A stretch of 7,114 nt of DNA from Prevotellaceae bacterium. GTDB lineage: Bacteria; Bacteroidota; Bacteroidia; Bacteroidales; UBA932. Position 1 is the first letter of the stretch. Every line of letters starts with the position of its first letter. The stretch spans positions 1 to 7,114 of the forward strand of contig JAITQP010000241.1 of NCBI GenBank assembly GCA_031288885.1, given 5' to 3'. Positions 1-6,857 of the stretch are shown piece by piece. The notes beneath the pieces were generated by a model. It searched no databases, was not told where the DNA came from, and saw only the letters and a list, made by a program, of their open reading frames with translations. The translations under genes were made by a program, and so were the position numbers.

Positions 1-873
1 GCCAGCAACGAGGGCGACCTTGTGCTCGACCCCTTTATGGGCGGTGGCACCACCATTGCTGTTGCCGACCGGCTCAACCGCAAGTGGATAGGTATTGACC
101 AATCGGTGCAGGCCGTAAAGGTTACTGAATTGCGGTTGCATCAGCAAACGGACTTATTTTCAAGTATCTACGCCAACTCCTACACGCTTCAGCTGCACAA
201 GTACGATTACGACACGCTCCACAGCAAGGATGCCTTTGAATTTGAGAGCTGGATTATCGGACAATTTGGCGGCACGCCCCACAACAAAAAGGGCGGCGAC
301 GCAGGCGTTGACGGCACAGCGGCAGACGGCGCTCCGATACAGGTGAAGCGCTCGGAGGGCGTAGGCGTAAACGTGGTGAAAAATTTTTCCGTCTCCGCCA
401 AGCAGTTTGACAAAGCAATTTTTGAGAAAAATGTAAAAGCAGGGAACCCTATCGGCTACATCATCGCCTTTTCGTTTGGGAAAGGTGCGATACAGGAGGC
501 CGCCCGCTTAAAAAATCAGGAAAACATCATCATACAGCTTGTGGCGGTGGATAGCATTATACCCGTATCCAAAAAACCGGCCATCAAAATTGAGGTGAAC
601 GAGCTTTCGCGCGACGCGAGCGGCATTCGCAAAGTAGAGTTCGTAGCCACGGGAGAAAGCCCCTCGGGCGTTGAGTTCTACAGCTGGGACTTTGGCTACG
701 CTGCCGACAAAGGCTTCAAATCGTCGGTCATCAGGGATACGGAGGGTAGGCAGCAGCGAGAGCTAAAAGCAGGCGTTCACCACGTTGCCGTCAAAGCGGT
801 GGACAACAACGGGCTGGAAAATATAGAGGAAATAAAGCTGAAAATAAATGGAGCAGTTGAGCAGCTGCGATGA
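1..873 (+). CDS. DNA methyltransferase C-terminal part fused to Mrr-like nuclease and PKD-like domains (5' partial)
   Basis: The reading frame is open from base 1 and ends at TGA 871-873, so the N-terminus lies outside the window. The GTG at 22 is inside the conserved motif and is not a start. Residues are counted from base 1 (290 visible). Residues 7-20 (LVLDPFMGGGTTIA) are the SAM-binding motif I of amino-type (N6-adenine or N4-cytosine) DNA methyltransferases, and IGID (D33) fits the following acidic motif. Motif I near the end of the methyltransferase part suggests the beta-class order, with the catalytic (D/S/N)PPY motif upstream and not visible. Residues about 81-118 contain GGDAGVDG (D104) followed by IQVK (Q114, K116), matching the D...QxK form of the PD-(D/E)XK core in Mrr-like nucleases. 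Residues about 193-285 look like a PKD/Ig-type beta-sandwich with YSWDFG at 227-232. Inference: a single-chain restriction-modification protein or a methyltransferase with a DNA-targeting tail. The methyltransferase call is firm, the nuclease likely, the PKD call moderate. Confidence 0.88.
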   Translation, partial: ASNEGDLVLDPFMGGGTTIAVADRLNRKWIGIDQSVQAVKVTELRLHQQTDLFSSIYANSYTLQLHKYDYDTLHSKDAFEFESWIIGQFGGTPHNKKGGDAGVDGTAADGAPIQVKRSEGVGVNVVKNFSVSAKQFDKAIFEKNVKAGNPIGYIIAFSFGKGAIQEAARLKNQENIIIQLVAVDSIIPVSKKPAIKIEVNELSRDASGIRKVEFVATGESPSGVEFYSWDFGYAADKGFKSSVIRDTEGRQQRELKAGVHHVAVKAVDNNGLENIEEIKLKINGAVEQLR

Positions 874-900
874 AAATCATTTTCTAATTCAAAAACGATA

Positions 901-1632
901 ATGGAAAACAACCTAACAGACCGAAAATTTTGGCAGGAGTACTGGAAAAACTATGAGTACGAGAAAATTCCCGCAAAAGTTCCCTTCAAAAAATTTCTAC
1001 CAAAACTTGACGGAGCCGGCAGCTTTATCGAAATCGGCGGGTTTCCCGGGGTTTTTGCGGCCTACTTCTATAAAAGAGGATGCAAAGATGTATCCCTGCT
1101 GGATTTTTACATCGACAAAAGTATAGTCAACAAGTTTGAGGCTGTCAACGATATTCCTCAAGGCGCCATAAGTTGTATCGAGTCTGACTTTTTCAAATTT
1201 GAAACGGATAAGAAGTACGATATAGTTTTCTCCTATGGATTTATTGAGCATTTTGAGGATACAAAAGATGTGATGGAGCGACATACCAAACTCCTAAACT
1301 TAAAAAACGTTATGGGGGGGGGCATTTTGTTAATTATTCTACCGAATTTCAGAGGATTAAATGGCTTAATACAGTACATTTTTGATAGAAAAAATCTTCG
1401 CGCCCACAACCTGAACAGCATGAAGCTTTCAACGTTGAGAAATATAGCCACCGATTTGGGGCTTAAAAATATTTCGGTAGAGTATAGCCGCAAGCCAATG
1501 GTTTGGCTGGAGCCTGCGGTGGGTAGCAAGCTTCTGCGGAGGCTGGTAAAATTGTTGAGCCATTTTCTTAAGCTCTTCCCCATTAAGTGCAGATGGCTAT
1601 CTCCCTATATCATTGTTTATGCCGAACGGTAA
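901..1632 (+). CDS. class I SAM-dependent methyltransferase, substrate unknown, with internal G9 tract
   Basis: This 243-residue protein has a Rossmann-type methyltransferase core. The glycine-rich motif I is FIEIGGFPG (residues 42-50), the acidic end of strand 2 is LLDF (D68), the motif before strand 4 is YDIVFSYGFIEHFED (106-120), and the strand-5 region is GGGILLIILPN (139-149). This pattern resembles the Methyltransf_11/23 group, which acts on small molecules, lipids or sugars. It lacks the DPPY or PC motifs of DNA methylases, so it is probably not part of the modification system upstream. The C-terminal 40 residues are basic and hydrophobic, which could allow membrane association, but there is no clear transmembrane helix. 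The ATG at 901 is the first in frame after the upstream stop, and no Shine-Dalgarno is seen. The gene is visibly more AT-rich than the leu genes, hinting at a different origin. It starts 27 bp after the previous gene and ends 18 bp before leuA, so co-transcription is plausible. The substrate cannot be deduced. Confidence 0.85.
   Translation: MENNLTDRKFWQEYWKNYEYEKIPAKVPFKKFLPKLDGAGSFIEIGGFPGVFAAYFYKRGCKDVSLLDFYIDKSIVNKFEAVNDIPQGAISCIESDFFKFETDKKYDIVFSYGFIEHFEDTKDVMERHTKLLNLKNVMGGGILLIILPNFRGLNGLIQYIFDRKNLRAHNLNSMKLSTLRNIATDLGLKNISVEYSRKPMVWLEPAVGSKLLRRLVKLLSHFLKLFPIKCRWLSPYIIVYAER
1314..1322 (+). repeat. G9 homopolymer within the methyltransferase CDS
   Basis: Nine consecutive G bases begin with the G of an in-frame ATG codon and encode M-G-G-G before the strand-5 segment of the methyltransferase. 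As written the frame is intact. By reading the codons, loss of one G leads to a TAA a few codons later, and gain of one G leads to a TGA about twenty codons later. Both would remove roughly the last 100 residues. Such tracts are known slippage sites, but a sequencing or assembly length error is also possible. Confidence 0.9.
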
Positions 1633-1650
1633 GATGAGCAATTTATTTAT

Positions 1651-3147
1651 ATGAAGGAAAAAGTTTACATATTTGACACCACGCTGCGCGACGGCGAGCA
1701 GGTGCCCGGGTGCCAGCTCAACACGGTCGAAAAAATAGAGGTAGCCCGCATGCTCGAAACGCTGGGCGTGGACGTTATTGAGGCGGGATTTCCGGTGAGC
1801 AGCCCGGGCGACTTCAGCTCGGTGGTGGAAATATCTAAGGCGGTAACCAGCCCCATCATCTGCGCCCTCACGCGCGCGGTCGAAAAGGACATTGAGGTGG
1901 CCGCCGACGCCCTCAAGTTTGCCAAGCAAGGGCGCATACATACGGGTATCGGAACGTCCGATTTTCACATAAAGTATAAGTTCAACTCAACGCCGGAGGA
2001 GATTATAGAGCGTGCTGTTAAGGCTGTTAAGTTTGCCCGCAGCTTGGTGGGCGAGGTGGAGTTTTACGCCGAAGATGCCGGACGAACTGAAAACAAGTAC
2101 CTTGCCCGCGTGGTGGAGGCTGTTATTGCCGCCGGCGCTACCATCATCAACATCCCCGACACCACCGGCTACACCTTGCCGCACGAGTACGGCGCCAAAA
2201 TCAAGTACCTTACTGAGCACGTTCCAAACATTCACAAGGCTATACTCAGCACGCATTGCCACAACGACTTGGGAATGGCTACGGCGAATACGCTTTCGGG
2301 AATTCTAAACGGGGCGCGGCAGGTGGAGGTAACCATAAACGGAATTGGCGAGCGCGCCGGAAACACCTCGCTCGAGGAGGTGGTCATGATTTTAAAGAGC
2401 CACAAAAAGAAAGGTCTGTACACCGACGTCAACAACAAAAAAATCATACCCGCCAGCCGCTTGGTTTCTACGCTCATGCGTATGCCCGTGCAGCCCAACA
2501 AAGCCATCGTGGGGCGCAACGCGTTTGCCCACTCCTCCGGTATTCATCAGGATGGATTTTTGAAAAAGCGCGAAACCTACGAAATCATTAACCCCAAGGA
2601 CGTTGGGCTTAACCAGTCGTCCATCATACTCACCGCCCGCAGCGGACGGGCTGCCTTAAAGCATCGCTTGGAAGAAATGGGTGTAAAGCTCTCTAAACCT
2701 GAGCTTGATGAAATATATCCGCGCTTCCTTGAGTTGGCGGATAAGAAGAAGGAGATTAACGACGACGACCTGCTGGTGCTGGTTGACCGCGACAAGAATG
2801 TGGATAAGAGCATACGCCTCATGGGGTTACAGGTGCTTTGCGGAAAAAACCTGCAGGCAAGCGCCACCGTAAAGCTATGCTACAACGGGGAGGAGTTTAC
2901 CGAAGTTGGCTTGGGCAACGGGCCTATTGATGCGTCGCTTAACGCTATACGCAGCATTATTAAGCAAAAAATTCACCTCGAAGATTTTGTTATACAGGCA
3001 ATCACGCGCGGAAGCAACGATATTGGCAAGGTGCACATGTCGGTAGAGTATAAAGGCGTATTGTTTTATGGGTTTGGCGCTAACACCGATATAGTTCAAG
3101 CTTCGGTTGAAGCGTTTTTGGATGCGGTGGGAAAAGCGTTGAAGTAG
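1651..3147 (+). CDS. leuA: 2-isopropylmalate synthase LeuA
   Basis: LeuA catalyses the first committed step of leucine synthesis: acetyl-CoA plus 2-ketoisovalerate gives 2-isopropylmalate, in the cytoplasm. The 498-residue protein has the HMGL-like TIM barrel with [10 protein letters not shown] at the N-terminus (R13 and D14, catalytic and metal-binding), the metal-ligand motif STHCHND (H202, H204), and NGIGERAGN (N238). [12 protein letters not shown], also typical of LeuA, follows. The region after about residue 370 is the LeuA regulatory domain, with the characteristic GNGPIDAS (422-429) that in the family contributes to leucine feedback inhibition. Full length and the regulatory domain favour LeuA over citramalate or homocitrate synthase, though citramalate synthase activity cannot be excluded from sequence alone. 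The stop of the preceding methyltransferase (1630-1632) is in the same frame and fixes the start to the ATG at 1651. No Shine-Dalgarno, attenuator or leucine-rich leader is seen in the 18-bp gap. First gene of leuACDB. Confidence 0.96.
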   Translation: MKEKVYIFDTTLRDGEQVPGCQLNTVEKIEVARMLETLGVDVIEAGFPVSSPGDFSSVVEISKAVTSPIICALTRAVEKDIEVAADALKFAKQGRIHTGIGTSDFHIKYKFNSTPEEIIERAVKAVKFARSLVGEVEFYAEDAGRTENKYLARVVEAVIAAGATIINIPDTTGYTLPHEYGAKIKYLTEHVPNIHKAILSTHCHNDLGMATANTLSGILNGARQVEVTINGIGERAGNTSLEEVVMILKSHKKKGLYTDVNNKKIIPASRLVSTLMRMPVQPNKAIVGRNAFAHSSGIHQDGFLKKRETYEIINPKDVGLNQSSIILTARSGRAALKHRLEEMGVKLSKPELDEIYPRFLELADKKKEINDDDLLVLVDRDKNVDKSIRLMGLQVLCGKNLQASATVKLCYNGEEFTEVGLGNGPIDASLNAIRSIIKQKIHLEDFVIQAITRGSNDIGKVHMSVEYKGVLFYGFGANTDIVQASVEAFLDAVGKALK

Positions 3148-3202
3148 CGTAAAACTTCAAGCTGTGAACGTAAATATGGTATGTATAAATTATTTTGGAT
3201 AA

Positions 3203-4576
3203 ATGAAGCAAACCCTGTTTGATAAAATTTGGGAGCGGCACGTTGTCGAATCCATCACCGGCGGCCCCGACGTGCTGTATATTGATAGGCAGCTTATTCA
3301 CGAAGTTACCAGCCCGCAGGCGTTTGAGGCTATGCGTAGGCGGGGCGTAAAGGTTTTTCGCCCGCAGCAAGTAACTGCTACTCCGGATCATAACACGCCT
3401 ACGCTCAATCAGCACTTACCCATCAAAGAGGAGGCGTCGCGAAAGGCAGTTGAAGCGTTGCGTCAAAACTGTAAGGATAATGCTATAAATATCTTTGATT
3501 TAAATACGGAGTACAACGGCGTGGTGCACATTGTTGGCCCCGAGCTTGGGCTTACCCAGCCGAGCATGACCATTGTTTGCGGCGATAGCCACACCGCTAC
3601 GCACGGGGCTTTTGGCTGCGTTGCCTTTGGCATTGGCACAAGCGAGGTAGAAATGGCGCTGGCTACGCAATGCTTACTGCAAAGTAAACCAAAGCAAATG
3701 CGTATTACGCTTAAAGGTAAACTTCAGTATGGCGTCAGCGCAAAAGACGCAATATTGTACCTCATAGCGCAGCTGACAACGAGCGGCGGCACGGGCTGCT
3801 TTATAGAGTACGCGGGCGAGGCTTTCCGCAGCATGAGCATGGAGGAGCGCATGACCGTTTGCAACATGAGCATCGAAATGGGCGCGCGTGGCGGGCTTGT
3901 TGCGCCGGACGAAACAACGTTTCGCTACGTAAAGGGGCGCATGTATGCTCCTCAAGGCGAAGAGTGGGAGAAAAAGTTGAGCTACTGGAAAACCCTTTTC
4001 ACTGATAGCGATGCTTCATTTGATAAAGAATATACGTTTGATGCAAAGGATATTAAACCATACATTACTTACGGTACAAATCCGGAAATGGGCATAGGCA
4101 TTGACGAAGCTATACCGCCGGATGAGTTGAATGTTAAGGCGTTGGAGTACATGGGTTTCAAAGCCGGAGAGAAGCTGCTGGGTAAACCGGTGAGCTACGT
4201 ATTTATTGGGAGTTGCACCAACGGGCGAATAGAGGATTTTCGTGCCGCTGCGCAAATTATCAAGGGGCGCAAAAAAGCCGACAACGTTTTTGCCTACCTT
4301 GTTCCCGGGTCAAAATCGGTGGAGCGGCAGGCGCGCGAGGAGGGTTTGGTGGCAATTTTTGAGGAGGCGGGTTTTACTTTCCGGCAACCCGGGTGCTCGG
4401 CTTGCCTTGCTATGAATGAGGACAAAGTGCCCGCCGGCGAGTACTGCGCTTCAACCTCCAACCGCAACTTTGAGGGGCGACAAGGCGCAGGCGCGCGAAC
4501 GCTGCTGGTTAGCCCACTTACGGCGGCGGCGGTAGCCGTTACCGGAAAAATTACCGACCCAAGGGAATTAATGTAG
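3203..4576 (+). CDS. leuC: 3-isopropylmalate dehydratase large subunit LeuC
   Basis: LeuC is the large, iron-sulfur subunit of isopropylmalate isomerase. With LeuD it interconverts 2- and 3-isopropylmalate by dehydration and rehydration. The 457-residue length is close to the family norm of about 465. Aconitase-family hallmarks are present: [13 protein letters not shown] (around residues 126-138), GSCTNGR (C338) and [10 protein letters not shown] (C398 and C401). C338, C398 and C401 are the three expected [4Fe-4S] ligands. No truncation is seen, and the N-terminus ([15 protein letters not shown]) is typical of bacterial LeuC. An in-frame TAA immediately before the ATG (3200-3202) rules out an earlier start. 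The 55-bp gap after leuA has no convincing terminator or promoter, so the gene is probably co-transcribed with leuA. LeuD follows 41 bp downstream. Confidence 0.97.
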   Translation: MKQTLFDKIWERHVVESITGGPDVLYIDRQLIHEVTSPQAFEAMRRRGVKVFRPQQVTATPDHNTPTLNQHLPIKEEASRKAVEALRQNCKDNAINIFDLNTEYNGVVHIVGPELGLTQPSMTIVCGDSHTATHGAFGCVAFGIGTSEVEMALATQCLLQSKPKQMRITLKGKLQYGVSAKDAILYLIAQLTTSGGTGCFIEYAGEAFRSMSMEERMTVCNMSIEMGARGGLVAPDETTFRYVKGRMYAPQGEEWEKKLSYWKTLFTDSDASFDKEYTFDAKDIKPYITYGTNPEMGIGIDEAIPPDELNVKALEYMGFKAGEKLLGKPVSYVFIGSCTNGRIEDFRAAAQIIKGRKKADNVFAYLVPGSKSVERQAREEGLVAIFEEAGFTFRQPGCSACLAMNEDKVPAGEYCASTSNRNFEGRQGAGARTLLVSPLTAAAVAVTGKITDPRELM

Positions 4577-4617
4577 GAGTTTAAGTGATAATATGTAATT
4601 TACTGTGGTAAAATATT

Positions 4618-5211
4618 ATGGAAAAATTTAGCATGCTGACTACCACCTGCGTTCCGCTGAACGTAGAAAGCGTGGATACCGATCAAATAATTCCCGCTCG
4701 ATTTCTCAAAACCACCAACCGCGCGGGTTTTGGCGTAAACCTTTTTCGCGATTGGCGCTACGACCCCAGCGGCAATCCTGTTCCCAGCTTTGTTTTGAAC
4801 AACAAGGCTTACGGCGGGCAAGCGCTGGTGGCGGGCAAAAACTTTGGCTGCGGCTCGAGCAGAGAGCACGCCGCGTGGGCTATTGCCGATTACGGCTTCC
4901 GCGTGGTGGTTTCCCCCCTGTTTGCCGATATTTTTAAAGGCAACGCGCTCAACAACGGGGTGTTGCCCGTGCAGGTAAGTGAAGCGTTTGTTGAAGCCAT
5001 CTTTGATGAGGTGAAAAAAAACCCGAGCACGACGATAACCGTTGACCTGCCGGAGCAAAAAATCACCATCAACAGCGCCAGACAAAGCGAGCGTTTTGAC
5101 ATAAACGCTTTCAAGAAGCATTGCTTTATAAATGGGTATGACGATATTGATTATCTGCTATCGATTAAAGAAAAAATAGAACTGTACGAACGTAAACAGC
5201 ATGTAATATGA
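4618..5211 (+). CDS. leuD: 3-isopropylmalate dehydratase small subunit LeuD
   Basis: LeuD is the small, swivel-domain subunit that pairs with LeuC to form active isopropylmalate isomerase. The 197-residue length matches single-domain bacterial LeuD. Family motifs are VDTDQIIPARFLKT (residues 19-31), which lies in the substrate-recognition loop region, and NFGCGSSREHA (75-85), the conserved loop with an active-site Ser/Arg. FADIFKGNALNNGVLPV follows, as in other LeuD proteins. An in-frame TAA at 4609-4611 lies just upstream, so the ATG at 4618 is the earliest usable one, and the residues that follow align naturally with the family start. The stop TGA (5209-5211) overlaps the leuB start as ATGA, indicating translational coupling within the operon. 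Confidence 0.97.
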   Translation: MEKFSMLTTTCVPLNVESVDTDQIIPARFLKTTNRAGFGVNLFRDWRYDPSGNPVPSFVLNNKAYGGQALVAGKNFGCGSSREHAAWAIADYGFRVVVSPLFADIFKGNALNNGVLPVQVSEAFVEAIFDEVKKNPSTTITVDLPEQKITINSARQSERFDINAFKKHCFINGYDDIDYLLSIKEKIELYERKQHVI

Positions 5212-6260
5212 AAAATATAGCCATTCTTGCCGGAGACGGTATTGGGCCGGAGGTAGTTGCGGAAGCCGTTAAAGTGCTACAAGCAGCTGACAAAAAGCAT
5301 AGTATAGGCTTTGTCTTTAGCTATGAGTTAATAGGCGCGTGCGCCATAGACGCCACAGGCGACCCGCTGCCTGCCGCTACGGTTGCGCGCTGCCAAAGCT
5401 CCGACGCTGTGCTGCTCGGCGCTGTGGGGCATCCCCGCTTCGACAGCGACCCTGCGGCAAAGGTACGACCCGAACAGGGCCTGCTCAAAATTCGCAAAAC
5501 CTTAGGGCTGTACGCTAACATTAGACCGATAAAATCCTATAAATCGCTCTATAATGCATCGCCGCTTAAAGAGTCGCTTATAGCCGACGTGGATTTTGTA
5601 GTGTTCCGTGAGCTGACGGGAGGAATTTACTTTGGCGAAAAAGGTCGCAAAAACAACGGCAACGAGGCATTTGACCTCTGCACGTATAGCGTTGAGGAGG
5701 TGGAGCGCATTGCTCGGTTGGCGTTTGAGGCTGCCCAAAACCGGCGTAAACATTTAACGCTGGTGGATAAGGCTAACGTGCTGGAAACTTCGCGCTTGTG
5801 GCGAGACGTTGTAAGTAAAACTTCGAAAAATTTCCCCAACGTAAAGTTCGACAGCATGTTTGTGGATAACGCTGCCATGAAAATTGTTCAGCAACCGGCA
5901 TTTTTTGATGTGGTGCTCACCGAAAATATGTTTGGCGACATTCTCACCGACGAGGCTTCGGCCATTACCGGCTCCATCGGGATGCTGCCCTCCTCTTCGG
6001 TCGGGAGCAAGGTGGCGCTGTTTGAGCCTATTCACGGGTCTTTCCCCGAAGGGGCGGGAAAGGGAATTGCCAACCCCATGGCAACTATTTTGTCGGCTGC
6101 CCTGATGCTGGACTATTTGGGTTATCCGGCGGCGGCGCAGGAGGTGCGCGCTGCGGTGGAGCTTGCGCTGCAAAAAGGCGTCGTCACAGGTGAAATCAGC
6201 AAGGATAATCCTGCGTCAACGAGCGAGGTGGGAGATTTTATAGCCGGCAGCATAGTGTAA
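5208..6260 (+). CDS. leuB: 3-isopropylmalate dehydrogenase LeuB
   Basis: LeuB oxidatively decarboxylates 3-isopropylmalate to 2-ketoisocaproate using NAD+ and a divalent metal. The 350-residue length is typical. Motifs in order are ILAGDGIGPEV at the N-terminus, LLGAVGHPRFD, RPEQGLLKIRKTLGLYANIRP (substrate-binding arginines), FRELTGGIYFGEKGR (the conserved Tyr), VDKANVLETSRLWR (catalytic Lys, K188), FVDNAAM (D220), MFGDILTDEAS (D244 and D248, metal and substrate ligands) and FEPIHGSFPEGAGKGIANP (nucleotide-binding loop near the C-terminus). DKANVLETSRLWR and the short length favour LeuB over isocitrate or tartrate dehydrogenase relatives. Its ATG overlaps the leuD stop by four bases, so it is translated from the leu transcript. 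It closes the pathway unit: LeuA, LeuCD and LeuB together leave only the branched-chain aminotransferase step to a gene outside this window. An unusually repeat-rich intergenic region follows. Confidence 0.97.
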   Translation: MKNIAILAGDGIGPEVVAEAVKVLQAADKKHSIGFVFSYELIGACAIDATGDPLPAATVARCQSSDAVLLGAVGHPRFDSDPAAKVRPEQGLLKIRKTLGLYANIRPIKSYKSLYNASPLKESLIADVDFVVFRELTGGIYFGEKGRKNNGNEAFDLCTYSVEEVERIARLAFEAAQNRRKHLTLVDKANVLETSRLWRDVVSKTSKNFPNVKFDSMFVDNAAMKIVQQPAFFDVVLTENMFGDILTDEASAITGSIGMLPSSSVGSKVALFEPIHGSFPEGAGKGIANPMATILSAALMLDYLGYPAAAQEVRAAVELALQKGVVTGEISKDNPASTSEVGDFIAGSIV

Positions 6261-6277
6261 AAAAACCATAAAAAATC

Positions 6278-6306
6278 TTTTTAACCCGCGAAAAATGCTA
6301 ACTTTG
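6278..6306 (+). promoter_or_regulatory. candidate Bacteroidota-type promoter downstream of leuB
   Basis: TAACTTTG at 6299-6306 is an exact match to the Bacteroides -7 consensus TAnnTTTG. A T-run at 6278-6282 lies roughly where the -33 element would be, but it does not match TTTG and the spacing is a little short, so only the -7 element is firm. Transcription would start around 6311-6314. The site is 39 bp beyond the leuB stop, and no gene starts within the roughly 800 bp downstream in this window. Confidence 0.45.
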
Positions 6307-6321
6307 CGGCGATTGTTATTG

Positions 6322-6386
6322 ACTGCACGCAGGTTGCGATATTCGTATCGCAAATGTTAGGATTTTCGTTGGGTTCTGCTTGCAGT
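6322..6386 (+). other. structured intergenic segment, candidate small RNA or leader
   Basis: Bases 6334-6353 form a perfect 8-bp hairpin, TTGCGATA and TATCGCAA around a TTCG tetraloop. It is enclosed by a second inverted repeat, ACTGCACGCAG (6322-6332) and CTGCTTGCAGT (6376-6386), complementary at 10 of 11 positions. The segment begins just after the promoter-like element at 6299-6306. A U-tract typical of an intrinsic terminator is not present right after the hairpin, so it is not called a terminator. No known RNA family is recognised. Confidence 0.3.
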
Positions 6387-6391
6387 GGCGA

Positions 6392-6435
6392 TGAGCACGC
6401 TTTGCGTCGTTGCGAGCGGAGCGAAGCAATCCAGA
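6392..6435 (+). repeat. intergenic repeat, short copy, + orientation
   Basis: Bases 6406-6435 carry the start (GTCGTTGCGAGCGGAGCGAA) and the end (AATCCAGA) of the repeat seen in longer form at 6601-6660 and 7052-7111, without the middle section of about 30 nt. The preceding bases continue a 25-nt unit (6392-6416) that recurs at 6663-6687 with one mismatch. From memory, repeats of this GTCATTGCGAG...GAAGCAATCC type occur in many bacterial genomes and are often mistranslated as small proteins. Confidence 0.8.
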
Positions 6436-6507
6436 GAAGCAACAATTACGCGCAGTCGAATTTTGTGAATTGCCCGTAGGGCTTTAATGTTGTTTCCATG
6501 CTATAAT

Positions 6508-6576
6508 CCCCTACGGGGAATAGGAAAAGACGATATTCTCATTTTCTATTGATATTGTTCCCCTACGGGGAATAGG
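6508..6576 (+). repeat. pair of 17-nt direct repeats CCCCTACGGGGAATAGG
   Basis: The identical 17-mer CCCCTACGGGGAATAGG occurs at 6508-6524 and 6560-6576, 52 bp apart. Each contains a CCCC/GGGG mini-palindrome around TAC. A related one, GCCC/GGGC around GTA, lies at 6472-6482. No CRISPR-like regularity continues beyond the two copies, and no cas gene is present. The role is unknown. Confidence 0.85.
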
Positions 6577-6600
6577 TGAGGGTAGGGGATAACGTTTATT

Positions 6601-6660
6601 TCTGGATTGGCTGCGCCGAACTACGCTTCGCTCCGGTTGCTTCGCTCCGCTCGCAATGAC
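6601..6660 (-). repeat. 60-nt intergenic repeat, long copy, minus orientation
   Basis: The reverse complement of these 60 bases matches 7052-7111 at 56 of 60 positions. Adding flanking bases extends the inverted pairing to about 6599-6661 against 7051-7113. It contains an internal duplication of the 10-mer GGAGCGAAGC (on the minus strand) separated by AACC. Together with the copy at the right edge it brackets about 390 bp of palindrome-rich DNA. The translations through it on either strand are judged spurious. Confidence 0.85.
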
Positions 6661-6662
6661 GG

Positions 6663-6687
6663 TGAGCACGCTTTGCGTCATTGCGAG
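6663..6687 (+). repeat. 25-nt direct repeat, second copy
   Basis: This repeats 6392-6416 with a single G-to-A difference (GTCGTTG against GTCATTG) and stops where the unit's body would begin, so it looks like a truncated copy. It abuts the minus-orientation long copy at 6601-6660. Confidence 0.8.
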
Positions 6688-6718
6688 ACCCGAACCCATA
6701 TACGGGTAAAAAAGGGAA

Positions 6719-6760
6719 AAGACGAAGCGTTAATAATATGTTTAAGCAATTTCGTCATTG
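6719..6760 (+). repeat. direct repeat flanking the palindromic core, left copy
   Basis: The blocks GACGAAG (6721-6727), TAATAATATG (6731-6740) and CAATTTCGTCATTG (6747-6760) recur in the same order at 7009-7059, where a short insertion separates the first two blocks. The purine-rich run just before (6711-6720) also resembles 7001-7008. The copies bracket the 6761-7008 core. Confidence 0.75.
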
Positions 6761-6770
6761 TAAGGTGGAG

Positions 6771-6857
6771 CGGCTTGAAAAGCCGGATTTTCATAACCGC
6801 AGGTCAGCGACCTGCGGACAGCCAGCGCTCCTCCTCTTCCCCTGCCTGAAAGGCAGG
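6771..6857. repeat. two small palindromes with GAA loops
   Basis: CGGCTT and AAGCCG pair around GAA at 6771-6785 (6-bp stem), and CCTGCCT and AGGCAGG pair around GAA at 6841-6857 (7-bp stem). A reverse-orientation relative, CCCT/AGGG around TTC, is at 6961-6971. The shared loop with unrelated stem sequences suggests conserved structure rather than conserved sequence. Confidence 0.7.

Noticed and set aside
2012..2591. Sizeable alternative-frame ORFs inside leuA (2012-2308 and 2256-2591), and similar ones on the opposite strand of leuA, leuC and leuB.
   Set aside because: They lie entirely within conserved leu genes in other frames and have low-complexity Arg/Pro/Ser-rich translations typical of shadow frames.
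3148..3202. Separate promoter for leuC in the leuA-leuC gap (TTATTTTG near 3190).
   Set aside because: It misses the invariant A of TAnnTTTG and has no -33 element at proper distance. Operon read-through explains leuC expression more simply.
4575..4598. AGGAG at the leuC stop with small frames after it, before leuD.
   Set aside because: The GTG at 4585 is in frame with leuD but runs into TAA at 4609-4611, and the ATG at 4593 is followed at once by TAA. Neither can extend leuD or encode a peptide of note.
6270..6282. A-run followed by T-run after leuB as an intrinsic terminator.
   Set aside because: The A5/T5 stem would have only a two-base loop and no GC pairs, too weak for a terminator call. 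The later hairpin at 6334-6353 lacks a following U-tract.
6508..6576. Possible start of a CRISPR array.
   Set aside because: There are only two copies of a 17-mer, no third unit at the same interval, and no cas gene in the window.
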